Shown piece after piece: positions 52,488 through 60,930 of a stretch of DNA of 64,000 nt. Both the position numbers and the translations under genes were made by a program. The notes beneath the pieces were generated by a model, which saw only the letters and a program-made list of their open reading frames with translations, had not been told where the DNA came from and did not search any database. Source of the stretch: Haloarcula laminariae (GTDB lineage: Archaea > Halobacteriota > Halobacteria > Halobacteriales > Haloarculaceae); contig NZ_JAMZFY010000001.1 in the NCBI RefSeq assembly GCF_025457605.1, forward strand, positions 806,001 to 870,000, read 5' to 3'. Positions within the stretch are counted from its first letter, which is position 1. Each line of letters begins with the position of its first letter.

Positions 52488-53161
52488 CAGTTGTTCCCTC
52501 CGCTGGTGTGGGGCGACTCACCGTACTTCAGCTGGAAGAAGGTGAAGATGAGCGGGATGATGACAGCAAGCCCCGCCCCGAAGCCGACGTAGTGGGGCTG
52601 GATGGGGACGCCGGCTTCGTGGGGGTCGACCTCAACGGGGCCGCCGCCGCCGAGCGACTGTGTCGGGTAGTCCTCCCCGACGACGATGCTGCCCTTCATC
52701 TGGAGCCCTTCGTGGGGGACACAGACGTAGTTGTAGATGCCGTCCTCTTCGAACGTGTGTTCGTAGTTGACGCCGGAACTGGAGACGGCCTCGCCCGAAT
52801 CGAGCGGGCCGTCGCCGTTCGAAACCACGTTGTGACTCCCGTCGCCGGTCCAGTCCCACTCTACGGTCGCGCCGTTGTCGACGTGGACGGCCGGCGGGCC
52901 GAAGCCGTAGGCGCCGCCGTTGGCCTGTACACCGACTTCGACCGTTACCGTGTCCTGGCCCGTCGCGTCGACGGTGCTACCGGGGCCGGAGAAGTTCCCG
53001 ACGTCGTCGAGGTAGCCGCCGAAGTCCGGGGCTGTGTCGCCGCCGCCGCCGGACTCGGTGCCCTCCTCCTGGGCTGCGGCCGGGCCGGCAGCGCCGAGGG
53101 CCGCCGCACCGGCCGTGGCACCCCCCGCCGTCTGGACGAATTCCCGCCTGTTCATGTTCAT
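52487..53161 (-). CDS. Membrane-anchored halocyanin (blue copper protein)
   Basis: The 224-residue precursor has a Tat signal (MNRREFVQTAGGATAGAA), a cupredoxin domain (residues 60-160) and a C-terminal membrane helix (VGFGAGLAVIIPLIFTFF). Copper ligands are visible: His in GSHNVVSN, then C, H and M in CVPHEGLQM. It is the probable electron acceptor of the Rieske protein, taking the place of cytochrome c. The ATG at 53161 is 25 nt below a TATA-like box. Confidence 0.92.
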   Translation of the reverse strand: MNMNRREFVQTAGGATAGAAALGAAGPAAAQEEGTESGGGGDTAPDFGGYLDDVGNFSGPGSTVDATGQDTVTVEVGVQANGGAYGFGPPAVHVDNGATVEWDWTGDGSHNVVSNGDGPLDSGEAVSSSGVNYEHTFEEDGIYNYVCVPHEGLQMKGSIVVGEDYPTQSLGGGGPVEVDPHEAGVPIQPHYVGFGAGLAVIIPLIFTFFQLKYGESPHTSGGNN

Positions 53162-53183
53162 CCGGATTTCAGGACTGTGTTTG

Positions 53184-53189
53184 TATAAA
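53184..53189 (-). promoter_or_regulatory. TATA-like box of the halocyanin-cytochrome operon
   Basis: The minus strand reads TTTATA, 25 nt above the ATG at 53161, typical for a leaderless message that then covers the rest of the bc operon. Confidence 0.6.
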
Positions 53190-53307
53190 CCCACCGGATA
53201 CCGCCCGCAGGGACCGTTACGCACCGACTTCGTCGGCGACTTCGCGCTCCCCGTCGCTTCACTCGCGGCGTCGCCGCTCGGGTCTGCTGTGGCCGCCTTG
53301 GTCGGCC

Positions 53308-54111
53308 TCACTCCCCCCGTCCGTCCTCGTCCGTGAGTTCGGGGACGAAGTCGGGGCGCTCGCCGTCCTCCAGGCCGATGGCGCGCAGCCGGTCGCGGTA
53401 CTCCTCGGCCCGGAACTTATCGGAGAGGCGCGCGTTGGCGACGGTGAAAAACAGCACAAGCGAGACGCCGATGAAGGCGAGCCCGCCCACGACCAGGAAC
53501 TCGATGTTCGTCCCCGGGCCGCCCAGCCCGAACGCCCCGAGCAGCGCGAACACCGCCCCCGCGAGCATCGCCAGGCCGGCGAGTAGCTGTACGCCGGCGA
53601 TGACCTGTAACATGCGGTTGCCGAGCTCGCCCCCGCCCTGTGGGACCGCCTCGGGCTCCGGCAGCGGGTTCTCCGGCACCGTCTCCGGCACCTCGTAGCT
53701 CTCCATCGAGCACAGCGCGACGGTCGGTTTCACGTCCCGGAGGACGGTCCCTTCGCCCTCGACCGAGCCGTCGGGGTAGACGATAGCGTACCCCTCGTCG
53801 GAGTAGGCCAGCACGCGCGGGGGGTTCTCGCTTCGCTCGATGCGGGCGAACACGTCCCGGTTGGCCACCCGGCTCCGGAGGTCGCGTTCGACGCGTGACA
53901 GCAGTTCCCCGCCGGTTATCCAGGAGTCCTCGTCGAAGGCGGCGTCCCACTCCTCGGCGGTCATCTCCGCCATGTCGGCCGGGCCGAAGTCGTCGAAGTC
54001 GTACTTCTCTTCGACCTGCTCACGGAGCGCCTCGACGTCCTCGGAATCGGTTTCCGTGGGACTTCCATCGTCCTGTCCCGCTCGCACCTGCTCGTCCGAG
54101 GAATCGCTCAT
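53308..54111 (-). CDS. Two-helix acidic membrane protein upstream of halocyanin
   Basis: The 267-residue protein has an acidic N-terminal half, a soluble region (residues 60-150), two membrane helices (173-197 and 203-227) and a short cytoplasmic end. I cannot name the family firmly; I recall it as one of the haloarchaeal bc-island proteins. It sits 146 bases upstream of the halocyanin promoter on the same strand. Perhaps a helper in complex assembly. Confidence 0.72.
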   Translation of the reverse strand: MSDSSDEQVRAGQDDGSPTETDSEDVEALREQVEEKYDFDDFGPADMAEMTAEEWDAAFDEDSWITGGELLSRVERDLRSRVANRDVFARIERSENPPRVLAYSDEGYAIVYPDGSVEGEGTVLRDVKPTVALCSMESYEVPETVPENPLPEPEAVPQGGGELGNRMLQVIAGVQLLAGLAMLAGAVFALLGAFGLGGPGTNIEFLVVGGLAFIGVSLVLFFTVANARLSDKFRAEEYRDRLRAIGLEDGERPDFVPELTDEDGRGE

Positions 54112-54172
54112 CGCGTCGACCTACGTGGGGCGTGCCCGTTAGCGTGACGATTGTGGCTCCCCGGCGACGCGC

Positions 54173-54379
54173 CTATCCGAAGTAGAGGACGCCGCCGCCG
54201 GAGGGCAGGTACTCGGCCTGACACGCCCGACAGGTCACCATCCCGAAGCGGTCGAAGCACTGCTGTTCGACCTCACAGATTTCGCAGGTCGCGCGCTCAC
54301 CGTAGTAGTATTCGCTTCGTTTCGCCGGGGAGCTCATGCCGCCCGCGCCAGCATCACGACGGTTCGCCGAACCAATCAT
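54173..54379 (-). CDS. Small double-CxxC zinc-binding protein
   Basis: The 68-residue protein has ATCEICEVEQQC and VTCRACQAEYLP, two CxxC pairs that can hold one zinc ion. The N-terminus is polar. An alternate ATG at 54337 would give 54 residues. An AT-rich stretch lies around 54410-54420, allowing a start near 54390. The family is unknown; tiny zinc proteins are common in haloarchaea and often regulatory. Confidence 0.65.
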   Translation of the reverse strand: MIGSANRRDAGAGGMSSPAKRSEYYYGERATCEICEVEQQCFDRFGMVTCRACQAEYLPSGGGVLYFG

Positions 54380-54588
54380 TGTCTGGCCATACGTACCGGT
54401 TCTATCGACATAAGTCTATATCTGAACGATTTTTTGGCCGATATGGTGTAGATGTAGTAAATAAAGATGGGGAAGTGGACGCGACTGGCCAGCAACTGAA
54501 CCGTGCGTGACCGATGGCACGACGCGGCGGGTCCGGCGGCAGGCCGTCGTTCCGGCACGTTTTACCGGCCCCTGTCCTAACGCCGAGC

Positions 54589-55071
54589 ATGGTGTCGGAC
54601 GCGCTTATCGCATCCGTCGTGTTCGTGTCGGTGACCCTCAGCTTCCCGTGTTTCCTGTACGGCGCGTACTACATCATCGAGACCGAGCCGGTCACGTGGG
54701 GCGTGCTCGTCCACCACCTGAAGTTCGTCGGGACCGGGCTGGTGCTGACGACGGTCCCGATGTTGCTCTGGATGGCTCCCCGGCTGCCCAACCAGCTCGG
54801 CGGGCTCTCGGCCGTCCACGCCTACCTCGGCCTGCAGGCGTACGCCCTGCTGCTGTTCGGCGGGACTGGCATCGTCCGCATCTTCCGAGCGAAGCGCCGC
54901 CACGACCTCTACAACGACTACGACCAGGACCTGCTCATGGACGAGATCGGGGGCGAGCAGATGGACCACTGGCGCTCCCGGCTCCGAATCGGCGTCTTCG
55001 GCTACGTCATCTTCTGGATACTCGCCTATATCGTCGGCACGGTCCGGTTCGTCCTCCGCTACGCCGTCTGA
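54589..55071 (+). CDS. Four-helix membrane protein next to the bc island
   Basis: The 160-residue protein has about four helices (residues 5-28, 40-60, 72-95, 130-155) and conserved-looking histidines in VHHLKFVG and VHAYLGLQAYALL. These might bind haem, as in DUF420-like or b561-like proteins, but this is a guess. A TTTTACC box is 27 nt before the ATG at 54589. It is divergent from the zinc protein and converges with nth. Confidence 0.68.
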   Translation: MVSDALIASVVFVSVTLSFPCFLYGAYYIIETEPVTWGVLVHHLKFVGTGLVLTTVPMLLWMAPRLPNQLGGLSAVHAYLGLQAYALLLFGGTGIVRIFRAKRRHDLYNDYDQDLLMDEIGGEQMDHWRSRLRIGVFGYVIFWILAYIVGTVRFVLRYAV

Positions 55072-55075
55072 GCGC

Positions 55076-55759
55076 TCACCACGCCTCGCCCGACGCGAGG
55101 TCGATATCGCTGTCGCCCTTCTCGGAGGGACAGATGTCGGCCAGCACGCACTCACCGCACTCGGCCGAGCGGGCGCCACACACCGCCCGCCCGTGGTCGA
55201 TGAGCAGATGCGTGAACTGTTGCCACTCGCTCTCGGGGACGATGTCGAGCAGGTCCTGCTCGATGGCCTCGGGCCGTTCTTCCTCGGTCAGGCCGAGCCG
55301 CCGGGAGATTCGCTGGACGTGGGTGTCGACGACGATGCCCTCGACGATGTCGTGGCCGTGCTGGAGGACGACGTTAGCAGTCTTGCGGCCGACGCCCGGC
55401 AGGTCGGTCAGGTCGGTCATGGTGTCGGGCACCTCGCCGTCGTGTTCCGCGACGATTTTCTCGCCAATGCCTTTCAGGTAGCCGCCCTTGTTGTTGTGGA
55501 AGGTGATTCCGTAGATGTCCTCCGCGAGCTGCTCCTCGCTCGCTTCGGCGTAGTCCTCCGGGGACTCGTACTTCTCGAAGAGCGCCTGCGTGACCTCGTT
55601 GACGCGCTCGTCGGTACACTGGGCCGAGAGGACGACGGCGACGAGCAGCTCCAGCCGGTTCGCGTAGTTCAGCGAGATGGTCGAGTCCGGATACGCCTCG
55701 TGGAGCCGGTCGACGACTTCCTCGGCCTGTGCCTCGTGACTCGAAAGCGGTGTTCCCAT
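55076..55759 (-). CDS. nth: Endonuclease III (DNA glycosylase/AP lyase)
   Basis: The 227-residue enzyme has the HhH-GPD fold with catalytic Lys in LPGVGRKTANVVL and Asp in VVDTHVQRISRRLG. A [4Fe-4S] loop C-x6-C-x2-C-x5-C closes the C-terminus (CGARSAECGECVLADIC). It removes oxidised pyrimidines in base excision repair. The start is at the ATG 55759. A frame extends further but begins with non-conserved sequence. Confidence 0.93.
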   Translation of the reverse strand: MGTPLSSHEAQAEEVVDRLHEAYPDSTISLNYANRLELLVAVVLSAQCTDERVNEVTQALFEKYESPEDYAEASEEQLAEDIYGITFHNNKGGYLKGIGEKIVAEHDGEVPDTMTDLTDLPGVGRKTANVVLQHGHDIVEGIVVDTHVQRISRRLGLTEEERPEAIEQDLLDIVPESEWQQFTHLLIDHGRAVCGARSAECGECVLADICPSEKGDSDIDLASGEAW

Positions 55760-55809
55760 ACCGCTTCCTGTGTGCCGGGCGACTTTGGGGTGTCGCTCTC
55801 GCCGCCGAC

Positions 55810-57489
55810 TCACTCCCGTGGCAGGACCAGCGTGAACGCGTTCCCGTCGTCGTAGCGGTACTCGATGTCACCGTTGACCGCGGTGAGACACCAGTTCACG
55901 ACCCACAGACCGATACCCTGTCCGTGCTGGAGTGGGGTCTCGTCCCCCTCGCGCAACACCGCGGTCTCGCTGTCGGGAATCCGCTCGTTGTCGTCCCGGA
56001 CTTCGAGCCGGACCACCGAGTCGTCCCCCGGCGGTGACCCGATGGTTATCCCCACCCTGGGCCCGTCCGCCGACGCGTGTTTCAGGGCGTTCTCGGTCAG
56101 GTTCGACAGCGCCAGCTCCAGCACCTCGGGCTGGGCGTGGACCGTCGGGTCCGCGACCTCGATGTCGGTCGTTATCGTCGCGTCCGGATACTGCATCAGG
56201 AATTCCTCGCGGACCGCCGCGACCACCTCGTCAAGCGCGACCGGGCGGGCGTGTAACACCTGCTCCTGCAGGCGGTCGAACTCGCGGACCTTCTCGCCGA
56301 TAGAGAGCAACCGGTCGCCGGCGCGGACGATTGTCCCGGCCTGTCTCTGCAGCTCCGGGTCCCCGACGCTATCTTCCAGGGACGAGGCGAACCCCTGGAT
56401 GACCGTCATCTCGTTGCGGAGGTTGTGTCTGAGCACGCGGTTGAGCACCGACAGCTGCTGCTTGCGACGCCGCTCCTCCTGGAGGTCGTACAGGACGACC
56501 ATCCCGCCGACCCGGCCGCCAGTCGGGTCCGAGAGCGGGGTGTAGGAGACGGCGAACGTTCCGCCGTGTGCCCCCTCGATGTCCACCTCGCCGGTCTCTT
56601 TGAGCGTCGACAGCGTGACGCCGGTCAGCCGCTCCAGCGGCACCGGGAGGGCGGCCGTCTCGCCGAACAGCTCCTCGGCGCTGTCGTTCAGCTTGACGAC
56701 CTCGTCCTGCGTGTCGATGACCACGACCGGCTCGGTCAACGAGTCCAGCCCGGTCTGCTCGGCGACCCGCTGTGTGGCCGGGTTCGTATCGAACATGTGT
56801 GTCCCGACGAAGGCGTAGAGGTCGAGCGAGACGTGGACGACCATCAGCGGCGCCGTGAGATGCAACTGTGGCGCAGGTCCCAGTTCGAACAGCCACAGCA
56901 ACACCCCGACGGTGGGCGGGGCCGTGCTCAGGATGACCGCGGTCACCTCCCGGCGATACAGCGGCCCGTAGCTGATGATCGCGCCGACGAGCAACAGCGA
57001 CCCGACGGCGGCGGTCCCGACACAGAACAGGATGGCGAACACGCCCCAGGGCCGGATGGCGTACTCGACCGTGGCCAGGCCGAAGACCGGGTCGAGGCGG
57101 AACTGGCTCCACACCAGCCCGTGTGTGGCGTTCGTCACGGTCAGCCCGACAGTCAGGAGCGGCACGAACATCACGACCGCAAACAGCGGGCTCCGGATGA
57201 GGTCCGCGCGGCCGGTGTAATCGAGGCCGAAGGCCAGAAAGAACGGCCCCATGAAACACATACTGATGAACGACAGCGTCTCGAAGGCGACCCGGAGCGC
57301 GGGGTCGAAGACGAGCAGCGAGAGGCCGTAGGTGACACAGAACACCGCCACGTTGGCGATGTTCCCCATGAACCACGCCGCGCCCGGCTTGTCGCGGTAG
57401 CCGTAGAGATACTGGAGCAGGTACACCGCGCCGACGCCGGCGACTAAGGAGGCGGCGATAACCCCGACGCCGAACAGGTCGGGTCTCAT
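55810..57489 (-). CDS. Sensor histidine kinase with 7TM N-terminus and PAS domain
   Basis: The 559-residue protein has seven or so membrane helices (residues 5-230, the 7TM sensor type), a PAS domain (250-345), the H-box LNRVLRHNLRNEMTVIQGFA with the phospho-accepting His, and an ATP-binding domain ending with LALSNLTENALKHAS and GQGIGLWVVNWC. It lacks an obvious receiver domain. The start ATG overlaps the stop of a small upstream reading frame (ATGA). Signal is unknown. Confidence 0.9.
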   Translation of the reverse strand: MRPDLFGVGVIAASLVAGVGAVYLLQYLYGYRDKPGAAWFMGNIANVAVFCVTYGLSLLVFDPALRVAFETLSFISMCFMGPFFLAFGLDYTGRADLIRSPLFAVVMFVPLLTVGLTVTNATHGLVWSQFRLDPVFGLATVEYAIRPWGVFAILFCVGTAAVGSLLLVGAIISYGPLYRREVTAVILSTAPPTVGVLLWLFELGPAPQLHLTAPLMVVHVSLDLYAFVGTHMFDTNPATQRVAEQTGLDSLTEPVVVIDTQDEVVKLNDSAEELFGETAALPVPLERLTGVTLSTLKETGEVDIEGAHGGTFAVSYTPLSDPTGGRVGGMVVLYDLQEERRRKQQLSVLNRVLRHNLRNEMTVIQGFASSLEDSVGDPELQRQAGTIVRAGDRLLSIGEKVREFDRLQEQVLHARPVALDEVVAAVREEFLMQYPDATITTDIEVADPTVHAQPEVLELALSNLTENALKHASADGPRVGITIGSPPGDDSVVRLEVRDDNERIPDSETAVLREGDETPLQHGQGIGLWVVNWCLTAVNGDIEYRYDDGNAFTLVLPRE

Positions 57490-57599
57490 CCGGCCCCGCG
57501 CGGGGCCGCGGCCGTGACAGTCACGCCCGCGGCTCCCAGTCGCGGGCCGGTCCCTGGCTCGACCCCGAGCCGACCCGGCGACACAGCTACTCGTAGCAT
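57486..57599 (-). CDS. Putative 37-residue upstream peptide coupled to the kinase
   Basis: A short frame MLRVAVSPGRLGVEPGTG... runs from an ATG at 57599 to a TGA at 57486-57488 that overlaps the kinase ATG. A TATA-like ATTTTAT lies about 32 nt above 57599. If this is a real leaderless start, the kinase would be translated by coupling. The peptide has no known domain and its codon use cannot settle the matter. Confidence 0.35.
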   Translation of the reverse strand: MLRVAVSPGRLGVEPGTGPRLGAAGVTVTAAAPRGAG

Positions 57600-57751
57600 C
57601 TTCGCACCTTCAATATCCTCACCGAGAGATAAAATACTACTCCAACACGACGCGCCGGGTCGATACCACTCGGTTACGCGCACGGCCGGCCGGCCCGCCG
57701 CTCAGCGGGGCCGCGTGATTGCGGACGGCGCCGGGATGCCGACGAAACCGA

Positions 57752-58792
57752 CTACTCGTCGCCGTAGGCCTCGGGGTAGGCCTCGGCGAGCAGCTCGGGC
57801 TCGTCGGTCAGTCGCTCGCGCACCGGGTCGATGACGTCGGAGATGGCCGCGCCCGCGGCGGGCTTGAGGTCAGCGGGGTGGAGCTCCCCCGAGAGGAAGT
57901 CGTCCTCGACCTCGTCGTAGCTGTCGTAGGTCAGGTCGCCGCCGTACTCCTCGGGCCGCTCGACGACGAAGGGCTCGTCGTCGACGGCCAGTATCGGGAA
58001 GACCAGGTGGTCGAGGTATTCGAGGACGCCGTTGTCCTCGACCTCGCCCGCGGGACAGTACGCCTGTCCGATTTTCTCCTCGACGGTCTCGGGCGAGTCG
58101 GTCAGGTTCACCTTCGAGGCCGCGTCGGAGGCGCTCATCTTCCCGCCCGACAGGCCCGACAGCAGCGGCGCGAAGACACAGACCGGCGAGTCGCCGCCGT
58201 GGTCGGGGAGGACCTCCCGAGAGAGCATGTAGATGCCCCGCTGGTCGACCCCGCCGTAGGCGATGTCGGCGTCGAGGGCCTTCACGTCGAGGGTCTGCAT
58301 CAGCGGGTAGATGAGCCCGCCGAGGTTGGGGCTCTCGGACTCGCGGACGACCTCGCTCGCGGCCCGCTGACTGCGCGCGATGGTCGTTTCGGCGGCCATC
58401 CGGTACATCTCCAGGGTGTACTCCTCGTCCAGCTGGAAGTCGGTGCCGCGGACGAACTCGACGTCCTCGGGGTCGGCGCCGGCCGCCTCTATCATCCCCT
58501 CGATGGCCGTCTCGTAGTAGGCCGAACGCGCGTCGAGCAGGTCGAACGGGCTCTTGTTGTCGTCCAGGTGGGCGTGGAGGTCGGCGATGAGGACGGTCAC
58601 TTCGACGCCCGCCCGCAGGAAGTCCGCGAGCTTGCGCATCGTCGTGAAGTGCCCGATGTGCATCTCGCCGGTCGGCGCGTAGCCGATGTACGCTGTCGGG
58701 TCGCCGTCCTCGAACAAGTCCCGTAGCTCCTCTTCCTTGACGACCTCCTGTGTGTGTCTGCTCACGAGGTCGATTCGTTCGGCGGTGTTCAT
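57752..58792 (-). CDS. tyrS: Tyrosyl-tRNA synthetase
   Basis: The 346-residue class I synthetase has the HIGH motif in IGYAPTGEMHIGHFTTMRKL and KMSKS as GGKMSASDAASKVN. The tyrosine-pocket residues are in YGGVDQRGIYML. The archaeal type lacks the C-terminal RNA domain, so the length is normal. The ATG at 58792 is chosen; a longer frame of 76 residues is not supported. It is divergent from the next small gene. Confidence 0.95.
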   Translation of the reverse strand: MNTAERIDLVSRHTQEVVKEEELRDLFEDGDPTAYIGYAPTGEMHIGHFTTMRKLADFLRAGVEVTVLIADLHAHLDDNKSPFDLLDARSAYYETAIEGMIEAAGADPEDVEFVRGTDFQLDEEYTLEMYRMAAETTIARSQRAASEVVRESESPNLGGLIYPLMQTLDVKALDADIAYGGVDQRGIYMLSREVLPDHGGDSPVCVFAPLLSGLSGGKMSASDAASKVNLTDSPETVEEKIGQAYCPAGEVEDNGVLEYLDHLVFPILAVDDEPFVVERPEEYGGDLTYDSYDEVEDDFLSGELHPADLKPAAGAAISDVIDPVRERLTDEPELLAEAYPEAYGDE

Positions 58793-58874
58793 ACACTCCG
58801 GTCCCCGCTCGGGCGAGTAAAACGTTCCCCTGTCGGGTCGGTGTGCCCAAGTCCGTCCAGCCCGTGGGTAGACC

Positions 58875-59312
58875 ATGTACACCGGCAAGACGGAGAAGGC
58901 GTGTTGCCTCTGTGGGAACCCCGACACCGACAGCCGGCTGGACCTGCCCCCGCGGGCGGTCCCGCTGCTGAAACACTCCTCGGCCATCGCCTGGCGGGAC
59001 ATCGTCGGGGAGGTGTCCATCTATTTCTGTGACTCGGACTGGGAGGCGGTCCGGGACCTCGTCCTCGAAACCGGGATGAGCCCCCTCCCACGGTGTAACG
59101 TCGCCCGCGCCTCCTTCGACCTCCGCTCGGACTTCGAGGCGCTGCTCAACGATATCCGCGACGAGCCCGACCACTCCGAACTGGAGGCCGAGATGCGGGC
59201 CGAGGCCGAGCGACTGCTCGAAAACCGGGACGACCCCTACGTCGAGGAGCGCGACATCGTCGAGGCCCGCGTGATTCAGTGGGTCTTCGAGGACACCGAG
59301 GCGTCGGCCTGA
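58875..59312 (+). CDS. Small Cys-containing conserved hypothetical protein
   Basis: The 145-residue protein starts MYTGKTEKACCLCGNPDTD, with cysteines (CCLC) fit to bind metal, then YFCDSDWEAVRDLVLE with another Cys, and a helical acidic end. It is a haloarchaea-type family of unknown function. The ATG is 82 bases from the divergent tyrS start. Perhaps an RNA- or zinc-binding helper. Confidence 0.72.
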   Translation: MYTGKTEKACCLCGNPDTDSRLDLPPRAVPLLKHSSAIAWRDIVGEVSIYFCDSDWEAVRDLVLETGMSPLPRCNVARASFDLRSDFEALLNDIRDEPDHSELEAEMRAEAERLLENRDDPYVEERDIVEARVIQWVFEDTEASA

Positions 59313-59360
59313 CCGGTCGGTCGCGTCCTGCGACGCCAGACAGGAGCCATCCCGGCGTGT

Positions 59361-60785
59361 CTACCCGCCTGACCCCGCCGACTCGACGGGCGTCGACCGG
59401 GGCTGGTCCGCGAACCGGAGCCGTATCCGGTTGCCGGCGGGTTCGCGGTCGACGGTTATCCGCCCGTCCATCAGGTTCAGGACCCAGTAGGCCAGCCAGA
59501 GCCCCAGCCCGGTGCTGTGGTAGATGTCGCTCATCTCGTACTCGCCCGTCAACACCTGCGCCTCGTTCGCCGGTATCGGCGGCGCGTCGTCCCGTATCTC
59601 GATTACGACGTGTCTGTCTTCGGCGCGGACGGTCACGTCTATCTGTGGCGCCGACCGGTCGCTGTGGCGGACGGCGTTCTCGACGAGCTCCGTAACGGCC
59701 AGGTGGAGCTGGGGTAACACGGACGCGTGGACCGACGAGAGCCCGTTGACGTCGATATGCGCCGAGTCGAACCGGTCCGCGACGACCTCGACGCCCCGCT
59801 CGACGACCGCTCTGACGTCCCGGCGCTCGAAGCGGACGTCCGTCGTCAGGATGTCGATGATGTCGCGCTGTTTCTCCGCGCTGTCCATCAGCTCCTCGCC
59901 CGTCCGCCGAATCACGGCCACGCGCTCGCTCGTCTCCGGCGCCTGCTCCTCGATGAGTTCGGCCTGTCCGAGGATGGTCGTCAGGTCGTTGCGGAGGTTG
60001 TGGCGCAGGAGCTTGTCCATCACACAGAGCTGGCGCTGTCGCCGCTTGCGGTCGGTGACGTCCCTGCTGAACCCCGTGATACGGACGACGGACCCCTCCT
60101 CGACGATGGGTTCGGCCTGCACCCACACCGACACTTCGTAGCCGTATTCGGGGTTGACCCGGTACTCCATCTCGGCGGGGATTCCCTCGGAGAGACGCTC
60201 CATGGCTTCCTTGACCCGGGGTCTGTCGTCGGGGTGGACGGTCTCGATGAACGACGCCGGGTCCTCGCGGAGTTGCTCGACCGGTTTCCCGTACATGTCC
60301 TCGTAGGCGGGGTTCACGAACAGGAGCTCGGACCAGTCGCCGGAGAACATCCAGAGGACGTCGCCGGCGACGGCCGACAGCTCCTGTAGCCGGGTCGCCG
60401 TCTCGGCCTGTTCGCGTTCGGCCGCGACCCGGTCGGTGATGTCCCGCGAGCTGACCACGTAGCCGTCGAGGGCCGCGTCGGTGAGATTCGACACTCGGCT
60501 CTCCAGCCACACCCACGAGCCGTCGCTGGCGCGGAACCGATACTCCACCGTGTTCTCGGTGAATTCGTCGGCGGCAATCGTTCGCTCGAACGTGTCCCTG
60601 GCCTCGGCGACGTCGTCCGGATGGATGTAGTCGAAGGTGTTCTCCCCGACGATGTCGTCGGGCTCGTACCCGAGCGTCTGTTCGACGGCATCGTTGGCGT
60701 AGGTCATTTTGCCCCGCTCGTCGAGCAGGACGATTTTGTCCTGGACGTGGTCCAGCAGGACGCCCAGCGACGCCGATTCGACCAT
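59361..60785 (-). CDS. PAS-PAS sensor histidine kinase
   Basis: The 474-residue cytosolic protein has two PAS/PAC units (residues 5-130, 145-250, each ending in DITDR or DVTDRK), then an H-box MDKLLRHNLRNDLTTILGQA and an ATP domain with LHLAVTELVENAVRHS and STGLGLWLAYWV. No receiver or membrane part is seen. It stands next to a TATA-like TATTATAC on the minus strand near 60822-60830. Signal is unknown, perhaps redox or light. Confidence 0.9.
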   Translation of the reverse strand: MVESASLGVLLDHVQDKIVLLDERGKMTYANDAVEQTLGYEPDDIVGENTFDYIHPDDVAEARDTFERTIAADEFTENTVEYRFRASDGSWVWLESRVSNLTDAALDGYVVSSRDITDRVAAEREQAETATRLQELSAVAGDVLWMFSGDWSELLFVNPAYEDMYGKPVEQLREDPASFIETVHPDDRPRVKEAMERLSEGIPAEMEYRVNPEYGYEVSVWVQAEPIVEEGSVVRITGFSRDVTDRKRRQRQLCVMDKLLRHNLRNDLTTILGQAELIEEQAPETSERVAVIRRTGEELMDSAEKQRDIIDILTTDVRFERRDVRAVVERGVEVVADRFDSAHIDVNGLSSVHASVLPQLHLAVTELVENAVRHSDRSAPQIDVTVRAEDRHVVIEIRDDAPPIPANEAQVLTGEYEMSDIYHSTGLGLWLAYWVLNLMDGRITVDREPAGNRIRLRFADQPRSTPVESAGSGG

Positions 60786-60890
60786 TACACGCCGTTAGTT
60801 CGCCGCCAATGTAAATGGGGAGTATAATACTTGTTACACGTGTGATACGGCGACGGTTGGCTCTCACCGGGCCGTGTGACCCCAGGGCAA

Positions 60891-60916
60891 TACCCAAACG
60901 GTTTTGAGTACCCAAA
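60891..60916 (+). promoter_or_regulatory. Direct repeat TACCCAAA in the asd promoter
   Basis: TACCCAAA occurs at 60891-60898 and 60909-60916, 18 bases apart, on both sides of the likely promoter element GTTTTGAG. The asd ATG at 60931 is 15 bases after. It may be an operator for an amino-acid-responsive regulator such as an Lrp-type protein, which is conjecture. Confidence 0.4.
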
Positions 60917-60930
60917 GCAGACGCCAAGCT

